From positions 1 through 22,301 of the forward strand of contig DWWI01000205.1 in NCBI GenBank assembly GCA_019119745.1: DNA of 22,301 nucleotides. The letters run 5' to 3'. Positions 15,623 to 22,301 of this stretch are shown in pieces. The notes beneath the pieces are model-generated. The model did not search any database. It was not told the DNA's origin and worked only from the letters and a program-made list of their open reading frames with translations. A program made the position numbers and the translations under genes. The stretch comes from Candidatus Mediterraneibacter gallistercoris (lineage in GTDB: Bacteria > Bacillota_A > Clostridia > Lachnospirales > Lachnospiraceae). Positions within the stretch are counted from its first letter, which is position 1; each line of letters starts with the position of its first letter.

Positions 15623-17521
15623 ATGAACAAACAACAGAATGAGAAGAAATCAGGAGGCCGGATCAATACAGCTACAAAGCTTATAAATCGTGTCATCCGG
15701 TATATGCTCCATTATTATAAATATCCGTTTATACTTGTTATTGTCTGTATCCTGATCACTGCCATCGCGACAGTAGTCGGGGCCACGTTTCCGCAGACAC
15801 TGGTGGATGATTACATTACTCCGATGCTCCAGAACGGCACCGATGATTTCAGCGGCCTTGCTTCGGATCTGATCCGTCTGGCATGTATCATGGGCGTGGG
15901 CGTTATCACTGCATTTTCCTACAACCGTATTATGGTCAATGTCAGTCAGGGAACGATGCGTCATTTAAGAGACGACCTGTTCCGCAGGATGGAATCTCTG
16001 CCGATCAAATATTTTGATACCCATGCCCACGGAGATATTATGTCTGTGTACACAAACGATGTGGATACGCTCAGACAGCTGTTGAGCCAGAGTATTCCGC
16101 AGATCATTAACTCAGTCATCACGATGGTGGCCACACTGATCACGATGATCATCCTGAACCCGGCGCTTACGGTGATCTCTATACTGACTGCAGTGGTTAT
16201 GCTGTTTGTCACATCGAATTTCTCCAAGCTGTCCGGCAGATATTATATCCGCCAGCAGATCGATCTGGGTGCTGTGGACGGCTTTATCGAGGAAATGCTG
16301 GACGGACAGAAAGTGGTAAAGGTATTCTGCCATGAAGAAGCGGCTATGAGAGATTTCCACGAAGTGAATGAGAAGCTGAGAAACAGTACCAACAAGGCGA
16401 ACCGTTATGCGAACCTGCTGATGCCGATCAATGCCAATATCGGATGGATCAGTTACGCGTTGGTCGCAATCGTGGGAGCGATTCTGGGGATCAACGGTCT
16501 GGCAGGAGTGACTATCGGTACGGTTGTCACATTTGTCGGACTGAATAAGAGCTTTACGAACCCCATCACTCAGGTCAGCCAGCAGATCAACTTTGTTGTC
16601 AACGCCGCAGCCGGCGCACAGCGTGTATTCGATCTGATGGATCAGGAACCGGAAAAAGACGAGGGATATGTAGAGCTTGTCAATGCCGTGGAAGACGAGA
16701 ACGGCAACCTGACGGAGTCACCGGTCAGGACGAATATCTGGGCATGGAAACATCCCCACAAGGCAGAAGGAACTGTAACCTATACAAAACAGGAAGGCGC
16801 AGTTGTTCTTGACGACGTAGACTTCGGTTATGACGAGAATAAGATCGTGCTTCACAATATCAGCCTGTATGCGAAACCGGGACAGAAGATTGCCTTTGTC
16901 GGCGCAACAGGAGCAGGAAAGACGACGATCACCAATTTGATCAACCGTTTCTACGATATCGCCGACGGAAAGATCCGTTACGATGGTATTAATATCAACA
17001 AGATCAAGAAGCCGGATCTGAGAAGATCTCTCGGTATGGTGCTCCAGGATACCCATCTGTTCACCGGAACCGTTATGGATAACATCCGTTACGGTAAGCT
17101 GGACGCAACCGATGAGGACTGCATCAAGGCCGCGAAACTGGCTAACGCGGACGGATTTATCCGCCGTCTGCCGGACGGATACGACACGATGCTCACGGGA
17201 GACGGAGCAAACTTAAGTCAGGGCCAGAGACAGCTTCTTGCCATTGCCCGTGCGGCAGTTGCAGATCCGCCGGCGCTGATCCTCGACGAGGCGACGTCAT
17301 CCATTGATACACGTACCGAGAAACTGATTCAGGCAGGTATGGACGCACTGATGAAAGGGCGTACTACATTTGTCATCGCCCACCGTCTGTCTACAGTCAA
17401 GAACTCCGACTGTATCATGGTCATGGAGCAGGGACGTATCATTGAGAGAGGAACCCACGATGAGCTGATCGCTGCGAAAGGAAAGTATTATCAGCTGTAT
17501 ACAGGAAATTTTGCTGCATAG
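15623..17521 (+). CDS. ABC exporter half-transporter with canonical catalytic site (BmrD/TM288-like)
   Basis: A 632-residue ABC exporter subunit with six transmembrane helices (about residues 25-330) and a C-terminal nucleotide-binding domain. Walker A is GATGAGKTT (427-435), the signature is LSQGQ (531-535), Walker B is LILDEATSSID with the catalytic Glu556, and the H-loop is IAHR with His587. All key residues are therefore intact on this side, complementing the degenerate partner upstream: the competent site combines this Walker A/B with the VSGGQ signature of the partner. An extra stretch of about 40 residues (roughly 350-395, EDENGNLTES onward, rich in charged and Trp residues) lies between the membrane and ATPase domains. 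It follows its partner by 41 nt. AAAGGAG (15604-15610) is 12 nt from the ATG, rather far. Confidence 0.94.
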   Translation: MNKQQNEKKSGGRINTATKLINRVIRYMLHYYKYPFILVIVCILITAIATVVGATFPQTLVDDYITPMLQNGTDDFSGLASDLIRLACIMGVGVITAFSYNRIMVNVSQGTMRHLRDDLFRRMESLPIKYFDTHAHGDIMSVYTNDVDTLRQLLSQSIPQIINSVITMVATLITMIILNPALTVISILTAVVMLFVTSNFSKLSGRYYIRQQIDLGAVDGFIEEMLDGQKVVKVFCHEEAAMRDFHEVNEKLRNSTNKANRYANLLMPINANIGWISYALVAIVGAILGINGLAGVTIGTVVTFVGLNKSFTNPITQVSQQINFVVNAAAGAQRVFDLMDQEPEKDEGYVELVNAVEDENGNLTESPVRTNIWAWKHPHKAEGTVTYTKQEGAVVLDDVDFGYDENKIVLHNISLYAKPGQKIAFVGATGAGKTTITNLINRFYDIADGKIRYDGININKIKKPDLRRSLGMVLQDTHLFTGTVMDNIRYGKLDATDEDCIKAAKLANADGFIRRLPDGYDTMLTGDGANLSQGQRQLLAIARAAVADPPALILDEATSSIDTRTEKLIQAGMDALMKGRTTFVIAHRLSTVKNSDCIMVMEQGRIIERGTHDELIAAKGKYYQLYTGNFAA

Positions 17522-17540
17522 GAAACAGAATAAATAACAT

Positions 17541-17597
17541 CTGCCGGGACAGAGGAAGACCAATGTATGGTAGTTCCTGTGTCCCGGCAGTTTCCTT
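17541..17597 (+). terminator. Strong hairpin after the ABC operon
   Basis: CTGCCGGGACAGAGGAA (17541-17557) pairs with 17574-17590 over 17 bp with one mismatch; the outer 10 bp are perfect and GC-rich. It is followed by TTTCCTT, a weak T-tract. It lies 19 nt after the ABC stop and most likely ends the exporter transcript. Confidence 0.75.
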
Positions 17598-17921
17598 CAG
17601 AATAATCCGGGCAAGGATACGGCGGCGGATATTGTGGAACTGCGTATGCTGTCCAAAGGAGCGGTGTCCAAAGGGGTGGACTCTCTGATCCGGAAATCAC
17701 TGCTGGAGCGGATCCCCGATACAGAAGACAGGAGGAAGATCCATCTGAAACTCATGCCAAAGGCAGGCCCCGTAACGGCTACAGTCGATGAGGTGAGAGA
17801 TGAATTTCTGGCAGCAGTCCTGGAAGGGTTTACAAGGGAAGAGCTGGAGATGCAGGACCGGTTTATGCGCAGGTTGTTTGATAATACAAAAAAGGCAATG
17901 GAAGGAAGGAAATGGTCATGA
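17598..17921 (+). pseudogene. MarR-family regulator lacking its N-terminal half
   Basis: The frame from about 17598 encodes a MarR winged helix-turn-helix: NNPGKDTAADIVELRMLSKG, then AVSKGVDSLIRKSLLERIPD with the wing residues DRRKIHLKL, followed by a C-terminal dimerisation helix (EELEMQDRFMRRLFDN). The first 35-45 residues expected in the family are absent; upstream in the same frame there is a TAG at 17571 and the terminator hairpin of the previous operon. Possible starts (GTG 17634, ATG 17646) lack a convincing RBS and would begin inside the DNA-binding domain. The stop overlaps the MATE start (ATGA at 17918-17921), so the gene was the coupled regulator of the MATE pump, as in mepR-mepA. 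It is very probably non-functional as a repressor. Confidence 0.8.
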
Positions 17922-19363
17922 AACAGAGTGAACAGGATCAGAGAAACGTACAGTCAGCGCAAAACGGCGGTACCGGAGAAAGCAGCGACAAAGAATTCCT
18001 CCGGACGGAGCCGCTGGGCAGACTGCTTCTTAAGCTGGCGCTGCCGACTGTGGCTGCCCAGCTGATCAATATGCTTTATAACATTGTAGACAGAATCTAT
18101 ATCGGACATATTCCGGAGATCGGCGCAACGGCCCTGACAGGTGTGGGCGTCTGTATGCCGCTGATCATGATCGTCTCGGCTTTTGCAGCGCTGGTGGGCT
18201 ATGGCGGAGCTCCCCGTGCCTCTATATTCATGGGAAAGAAAGATAAAGAATCAGCAGAGAAGACGCTGGGAAACTGTTTTGTACTCCAGATTATCATATC
18301 TGTCATACTTACGGCTGTCCTGCTGATCTGGAACCGGGATTTCCTTATGGCATTCGGTGCAAGCGAGAATACCATTGAATACGGCGTCAGCTATATGAAC
18401 ATCTATGCACTTGGAACAATCTTTGTAGAACTTACGCTCGGTATGAATGCATTCATCACGGCACAGGGATTCGCGAAGACAGGAATGCTTTCCGTGCTGA
18501 TCGGTGCAGTTGCCAATATCATTCTGGATCCTATATTCATCTTCGGATTTAATATGGATGTGCGGGGAGCCGCGCTTGCCACGATTATCTCTCAGGCGCT
18601 TTCCTGTATCTGGGTTGTCAGCTTCCTGTGCGGGAAGAAGACTTTCCTGAAGATAAAGAGAAGAAATCTGGGGCTTACGCCGAAGATCATTCTTCCCTGT
18701 CTGGCTCTGGGAGTTGCAACCTTTATCATGCAGGCAAGCGAGAGCGTGATCTCGGTGTGCTTTAACAGCTCTCTCCAGAATTACGGAGGAGATATTGCCG
18801 TAGGAGCCATGACAATCCTGACAAGCGTAATGCAGTTCGCCATGCTTCCCCTTCAGGGGCTGGGACAGGGAGCGCAGCCGATCATCAGTTACTGTTACGG
18901 AGCCGGAGATTCCGGAAGAGTGCGTGCGGCTTTTAAGCTGCTGCTTAAAGCAAGCCTGTGCTATTCGGTTGTCCTGTGGCTTCTGGTCATGGTATTTCCG
19001 GGAGGATTCGCGGCCATGTTTACTTCGGACGCACAGCTGATGGAATATACGAAGACGGCGCTTCGGATCTATATGGGTTCCATGTTCCTGTTCGGCATAC
19101 AGATGGCATGCCAGATGACATTTAACGCTCTGGGAAAAGCGGCGGAATCTATCATAGTCGCTGTGATGAGAAAGTTTATTCTTCTGATCCCGCTGATCTA
19201 TATCATGCCCCGGATTATCAGCTCAAACCAGACAATGGCTGTATATATGGCAGAACCCATCGCGGATCTTCTGGCAGTGACATTTACAGCAATCCTCTTT
19301 GCAGTCCAGTTTAAGAAAACGCTGAAAAATATAAATAAACAGGCAAAAGGAGATTTCGCATGA
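17918..19363 (+). CDS. MATE-family multidrug efflux transporter (MepA-like)
   Basis: A 481-residue membrane transporter with 12 predicted helices in two MatE repeats (about residues 30-230 and 255-455). Typical features are PLGRLLLKLALPTVAAQLINMLYN at the start of the first repeat, with the conserved NIVDRIYIGH following, and PLQGLGQGAQPIISYCYGAG in the second. MATE pumps export cationic drugs by H+ or Na+ antiport. The start at ATG 17918 is chosen over ATG 17912 because AAGGAAGGA (17902-17910) is then 7 nt away and because it makes an ATGA overlap with the MarR remnant. It also overlaps the next gene by 4 nt (ATGA at 19360-19363), so translation is coupled. A damaged regulator upstream may leave it unrepressed. 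Confidence 0.93.
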   Translation: MKQSEQDQRNVQSAQNGGTGESSDKEFLRTEPLGRLLLKLALPTVAAQLINMLYNIVDRIYIGHIPEIGATALTGVGVCMPLIMIVSAFAALVGYGGAPRASIFMGKKDKESAEKTLGNCFVLQIIISVILTAVLLIWNRDFLMAFGASENTIEYGVSYMNIYALGTIFVELTLGMNAFITAQGFAKTGMLSVLIGAVANIILDPIFIFGFNMDVRGAALATIISQALSCIWVVSFLCGKKTFLKIKRRNLGLTPKIILPCLALGVATFIMQASESVISVCFNSSLQNYGGDIAVGAMTILTSVMQFAMLPLQGLGQGAQPIISYCYGAGDSGRVRAAFKLLLKASLCYSVVLWLLVMVFPGGFAAMFTSDAQLMEYTKTALRIYMGSMFLFGIQMACQMTFNALGKAAESIIVAVMRKFILLIPLIYIMPRIISSNQTMAVYMAEPIADLLAVTFTAILFAVQFKKTLKNINKQAKGDFA

Positions 19364-20139
19364 GCAGAACAGGAATCCGTGAAGAAAGTAAGAGAGAAGA
19401 CGTATTAAGATATGTACTGCAGAAGTATGGTACAAAACCGGAATATCCGTGGCGGACTTCTCCCGATAATCTGGTGCTGCGCCACGGAGACAACCGGAAG
19501 TGGTACGGACTGATCATGGCTGTAAAGCGGGAAAATCTGAGACTGCCCGGAAACGGGTACATAGACATTCTGGATATTAAGTGCGATCCGGAGATGGCGG
19601 GATTTCTGACTGTGGAAAAGGGAATCCTGCCCGGTTATCATATGCACAAGGGGAACTGGATTACAATCCTGCTGGACGGCTCCGTGGAGATGGAACAGAT
19701 CTGTTCTCTTCTGGATCAGAGCTTCCTGCTCACAGCCGGCAAAAAGACATTGGCAAAGCTGTGTCTGGCCAAGAAGAAGGAGTGGCTCATTCCCGCAAAT
19801 CCGAAATACTTCGATCTGGAAGAGGCCTTTGCAAAGAGTGATACGATCAGCTGGAAGCAGAGCAGCAATATCAGTGCGGGGGATATCATTTACATTTATA
19901 TGGCGGCGCCTGTTTCCGCGATCCTGTATAAATGCGAGGCGGTAGAAGTGGATATCCCATATGATTATGAAGATGAAAATGTCCATATGAGCCGTGTCAT
20001 GAAGATCCGTCTGCTTCATCGGTTTAACAGAGATCAAATGACCCGGGACAGGATGAAAGAGTACGGAGTGTATGCCGTACGGGGACCAAGGAGTGTTCCT
20101 CCGGCTCTGCAGGAGGAACTGGAAGTTATGAGCAGTTAA
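19360..20139 (+). CDS. Two-domain protein: MmcQ/YjbR-like domain plus EVE/PUA-like domain
   Basis: A 259-residue soluble protein. The N-terminal half (about residues 10-125) resembles the MmcQ/YjbR family: VLRYVLQKYGTKPEYPW, LRHGDNRKWYGLIM, a GYHMHKGNWITILLDGS segment and a LLDQSFLLT end. The C-terminal half (about 135-255) opens with KEWLIPANPKYFDLEEAF and continues with SWKQSSNISAGDIIYIYMAAPVSAILYKCEAVE, the pattern of EVE-like/PUA-type domains that can bind modified bases in nucleic acids. Its start overlaps the MATE stop by 4 nt, with AAAAGGAG upstream. MepA pumps in staphylococci are followed by mepB, another small gene of unclear role, so the position is comparable but homology to MepB is not claimed. 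The function is unknown; the domain calls are from pattern recognition. Confidence 0.75.
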   Translation: MSRTGIREESKREDVLRYVLQKYGTKPEYPWRTSPDNLVLRHGDNRKWYGLIMAVKRENLRLPGNGYIDILDIKCDPEMAGFLTVEKGILPGYHMHKGNWITILLDGSVEMEQICSLLDQSFLLTAGKKTLAKLCLAKKKEWLIPANPKYFDLEEAFAKSDTISWKQSSNISAGDIIYIYMAAPVSAILYKCEAVEVDIPYDYEDENVHMSRVMKIRLLHRFNRDQMTRDRMKEYGVYAVRGPRSVPPALQEELEVMSS

Positions 20140-20155
20140 CCGTGGAGGGATATCT

Positions 20156-20830
20156 ATGACTCAGTTTACGATTGAACAGAAACATATATCTGTCTATCCA
20201 TGTGACGAACCGGACAGGCCGGTGATTTATCTAAATACTTTCGAGGGAGAAGGTGGGCAGGTGCTGCGTCTTCTAAGGAACGACGGTTGTCCGCCGTTTA
20301 CGCTTGTATCTGTCAGTAATCTCGACTGGAATCATGATATGTCGCCGTGGGAGATACCGCCGGTCTTCAAAAATGCCGAACCGTGCACCGGAGGGGCGGA
20401 TGATTATTTGAAACTTCTAATTGAAAGGATTGTGCCGGAAGTGGAAAAGGAGATAAAGGGATCTGTATTATGGCGCGGCATTGCAGGGTACTCACTTGCA
20501 GGACTATTTGCACTGTATTCTCTGTATCAGACTGACATTTTTTCAAGAGCTGCCAGTATGTCCGGATCCCTGTGGTATCCCGGAATTTCAGAATATATTT
20601 CATCGCATACGATGAAAAGGATACCGGATTGCTTATACTTTTCACTGGGAAGCAAAGAAGCCAGAACACGCAATCCCTATATGAAAACCGTGCAGGAGAA
20701 TACAGAGAAAATTGAAGAGTATTACAGAGGAAAAGGAATCAGAACAGTCTTTCAGCTGAATCCCGGAAATCACTATAAAGATGCTGAAAAGCGGACTGCG
20801 GCAGGGATTCACTGGCTGCTGGACAGATAG
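20156..20830 (+). CDS. Alpha/beta hydrolase, esterase family (PF00756-like)
   Basis: A 224-residue putative serine esterase. The nucleophile elbow is GYSLAGLFALYSLY (Ser113), followed by SRAASMSGSLWYPG, a pattern shared with siderophore-type and S-formylglutathione-type esterases. A C-terminal histidine in NPGNHYKD (His206) fits the catalytic base; the acid is less clear, near residues 175-185. There is no signal peptide, so it is cytosolic. GGAGGG lies 7 nt before ATG 20156, and the gene starts 16 nt after the previous stop, so it is the last gene of the MATE operon. It is shorter than most PF00756 members. Substrate unknown. Confidence 0.8.
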   Translation: MTQFTIEQKHISVYPCDEPDRPVIYLNTFEGEGGQVLRLLRNDGCPPFTLVSVSNLDWNHDMSPWEIPPVFKNAEPCTGGADDYLKLLIERIVPEVEKEIKGSVLWRGIAGYSLAGLFALYSLYQTDIFSRAASMSGSLWYPGISEYISSHTMKRIPDCLYFSLGSKEARTRNPYMKTVQENTEKIEEYYRGKGIRTVFQLNPGNHYKDAEKRTAAGIHWLLDR

Positions 20831-20872
20831 AAGAGCAGAGGAAAAACATCGGCAAAAGTAAGCCCGAAATCA

Positions 20873-20937
20873 TTGACAAGTCCGTGGATTCGTCCTATCA
20901 TCTTACCCATACGACAGGATGAATTATATGGGAGGAA
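20873..20937 (+). promoter_or_regulatory. Promoter and RBS of the phosphatidyltransferase/LysR unit
   Basis: A consensus TTGACA (20873-20878) and TATCAT (20896-20901) are 17 bp apart, one of the best promoters in the window, with a predicted start near 20908. TCATC (20899-20903) and GATGA (20919-20923... approximate) form a small inverted repeat just after it. GGAGGAA (20931-20937) is the RBS for ATG 20942; an ATG at 20938 opens only a four-codon frame. Confidence 0.75.
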
Positions 20938-20941
20938 ATGA

Positions 20942-21565
20942 ATGAAACCTGAATCAGGAAATATGAAAGAAGAAATAAAATCTCAGAATACAAAAGAAGG
21001 AAATACAGGCAGTTCACAGAGCAGGATACTGACAATACCCAATCTGCTCTCGCTTTTCCGGTTATGTTTAATTCCGGTATTTATGTGGCTGTACTGTGTG
21101 GAAAAGAATTATCTGTGGACGGGAATCGTGCTGATCATATCCGGACTTACAGATACTGTAGACGGGATCATCGCAAGAAAGTTTAATATGATAAGTGATC
21201 TTGGAAAAGTCCTTGATCCGATCGCGGACAAAGTGACACAGGCAGCAATGCTGTTCTGCCTGCTCACACGTTTTCCGCTGATGATCGCACCGCTTGCTCT
21301 TATGGTAGTGAAAGAGTTCTTTATGGGAGTAACCGGTCTTATGGTGATCCAGAAGACGGGAAAGGTATTCGGTGCGGACTGGCATGGAAAGGTCAATACA
21401 TGGCTTCTTTACGCTATGATGATCCTTCATGTGTTCTGGTATAATATTCCGGATATTGTATCAAAAGTGCTGATCGGAATCTGTGTTGTCATGATGCTGA
21501 TCTCACTGGTGCTCTATGGACGCCACAACCTGAAAGCTTTAAGAGAGACGGGAACAGAAAAATGA
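20942..21565 (+). CDS. CDP-alcohol phosphatidyltransferase (PgsA/cardiolipin synthase-like)
   Basis: A 207-residue membrane enzyme that transfers a phosphatidyl group from a CDP-lipid to an alcohol, as in phosphatidylglycerophosphate or cardiolipin synthesis. The full family signature is present: D71-x2-D74-G75-x2-A78-R79-x8-G88-x3-D92-x3-D96. The enzyme core starts at IPNLLSLFRLCLIPVF and has several membrane helices. The first 30 residues are a hydrophilic tail rich in Lys, Glu, Ser and Gln that is not part of the core. It has its own strong promoter at 20873 and overlaps the following LysR gene by 4 nt (ATGA at 21562-21565). Whether it is the housekeeping PgsA or an accessory paralogue cannot be decided here. 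Confidence 0.9.
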   Translation: MKPESGNMKEEIKSQNTKEGNTGSSQSRILTIPNLLSLFRLCLIPVFMWLYCVEKNYLWTGIVLIISGLTDTVDGIIARKFNMISDLGKVLDPIADKVTQAAMLFCLLTRFPLMIAPLALMVVKEFFMGVTGLMVIQKTGKVFGADWHGKVNTWLLYAMMILHVFWYNIPDIVSKVLIGICVVMMLISLVLYGRHNLKALRETGTEK

Positions 21566-22301
21566 CACTGACCCAGTTGAACTATATTATTACAATAGCT
21601 GAGACAAAATCTATAAACAAAGCTGCGGAACAGTTATATGTCTCCCAGCCCTCCCTGACCAGTGCTGTGCAGGAACTGGAGAAAGAGCTGGGGATCACGA
21701 TGTTTAACCGCAGCGGCAGGGGAGTGACGCTGACCAATGACGGAGCAGAGTTCCTTCTATACGCAAGACAGCTCTACGGGCAGTACGAGACGATCCTGGA
21801 GAAATACGGGGAGAACGGATCCCTGAAGAAGAAATTCGGCGTCTCCACCCAGCATTATTCCTTTGCCGTGAAGGCATTCGTGGATATGGCGAAACAATTC
21901 GATATGTCAAAATATGAGTTCGCTATCCGGGAGACAAAGACCGCGGAAGTGATCAGTGACGTCAGCACTATGAAAAGCGAGATCGGTGTTCTCTATCTCA
22001 GTGATTTTAACCGAAAGAGCATGGAGAAACTGCTTCGCTCGTCCGGACTGGAGTTTCATCATCTGATCGACTGCCAGGCATATGTGTACTTGTGGAAAAA
22101 TCATCCGCTGGCAGGAGAAGAGTCTATCAGCTTCAGCCAGCTTTCCGACTATCCCTGCCTAGCGTTCGAGCAGGGAGACAACAGTTCTTTTTATCTTGCG
22201 GAAGAGATTCTCTCTACCAATGAATATCCAAGAATCATCCGTGCAAATGACAGGGCGACCATGCTGAATCTGATGGTCGGGCTGAACGGATATACGCTCT
22301 G
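21562..22301 (+). CDS. LysR-family transcriptional regulator (LTTR 5), cut by the window edge
   Basis: The first 246 codons of a LysR-type regulator; the frame is open to the last base. It starts MTLTQLNYIITIAETKSINK, followed by a helix-turn-helix with LYVSQPSLTSAVQELEKELG (about residues 27-46) and NRSGRGVTLTNDG, then the effector domain beginning at about residue 92 (KKFGVSTQHYSF). ATG 21562 overlaps the stop of the phosphatidyltransferase gene (ATGA), so the two are probably translated together from the promoter at 20873, an unusual partner for an LTTR. The effector domain includes EQGDNSSFYLAEE. Target and inducer are unknown. Confidence 0.9.
   Translation, partial: MTLTQLNYIITIAETKSINKAAEQLYVSQPSLTSAVQELEKELGITMFNRSGRGVTLTNDGAEFLLYARQLYGQYETILEKYGENGSLKKKFGVSTQHYSFAVKAFVDMAKQFDMSKYEFAIRETKTAEVISDVSTMKSEIGVLYLSDFNRKSMEKLLRSSGLEFHHLIDCQAYVYLWKNHPLAGEESISFSQLSDYPCLAFEQGDNSSFYLAEEILSTNEYPRIIRANDRATMLNLMVGLNGYTL

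Noticed and set aside
19405..20037. Minus-strand open frame of 210 codons opposite the YjbR/EVE-like gene
   Set aside because: The plus-strand gene is supported by ATGA coupling, an RBS and domain patterns; the antisense product resembles nothing.

Overview
The window looks like chromosomal DNA from an anaerobic Clostridia, most likely Lachnospiraceae-like. The reasons are moderate GC, strong AGGAGG ribosome binding sites, dense short-spaced operons, GntP, MATE and BmrCD-like transport genes, and many LysR-type regulators (five in 22 kb). This placement is an inference from gene content; there is no rRNA, tRNA or species marker. I see no phage, IS element, CRISPR array or tRNA.

Layout. (1) 112-1881: two LysR regulators that converge with a 3-bp gap. 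The second is divergent from (2) a tight operon at 2048-7347: a YdiB-type quinate/shikimate dehydrogenase, a YdiN-like MFS carrier, a type I dehydroquinate dehydratase, an HSL-like esterase and a GntP-family carboxylate permease. It is followed by a third LysR gene (7484-8392). The content resembles the E. coli ydiN-ydiB-aroD locus with an esterase and a second permease added, which suggests uptake and catabolism of quinate or shikimate, possibly from plant esters. The 2-kb upstream border carries a textbook LysR box at about -65 of the dehydrogenase promoter that also covers the regulator's own promoter. (3) 8551-12246: a redox cluster in partial decay: a broken flavodoxin, an intact flavodoxin, an aldo/keto reductase reduced by several deletions, an intact SDR and an intact aldo/keto reductase, then a fourth LysR gene on the minus strand (12268-13161). 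(4) 13358-17521: a MarR regulator with an in-frame TAG, followed by a heterodimeric ABC exporter with one degenerate and one canonical ATP site. (5) 17541-20830: a terminator hairpin, a MarR gene lacking its N-terminal half, a MATE efflux pump, a two-domain YjbR/EVE-like protein and a small esterase. (6) 20942-end: a CDP-alcohol phosphatidyltransferase overlapping a fifth LysR gene cut by the window edge.

Main themes: a self-contained quinate/shikimate ester utilisation module with a readable regulatory switch; two efflux loci that each sit behind a damaged MarR regulator; and four broken genes within about 9.4 kb, pointing to local gene decay. Functions are assigned from motifs visible in the translations; substrates are inferred from context.
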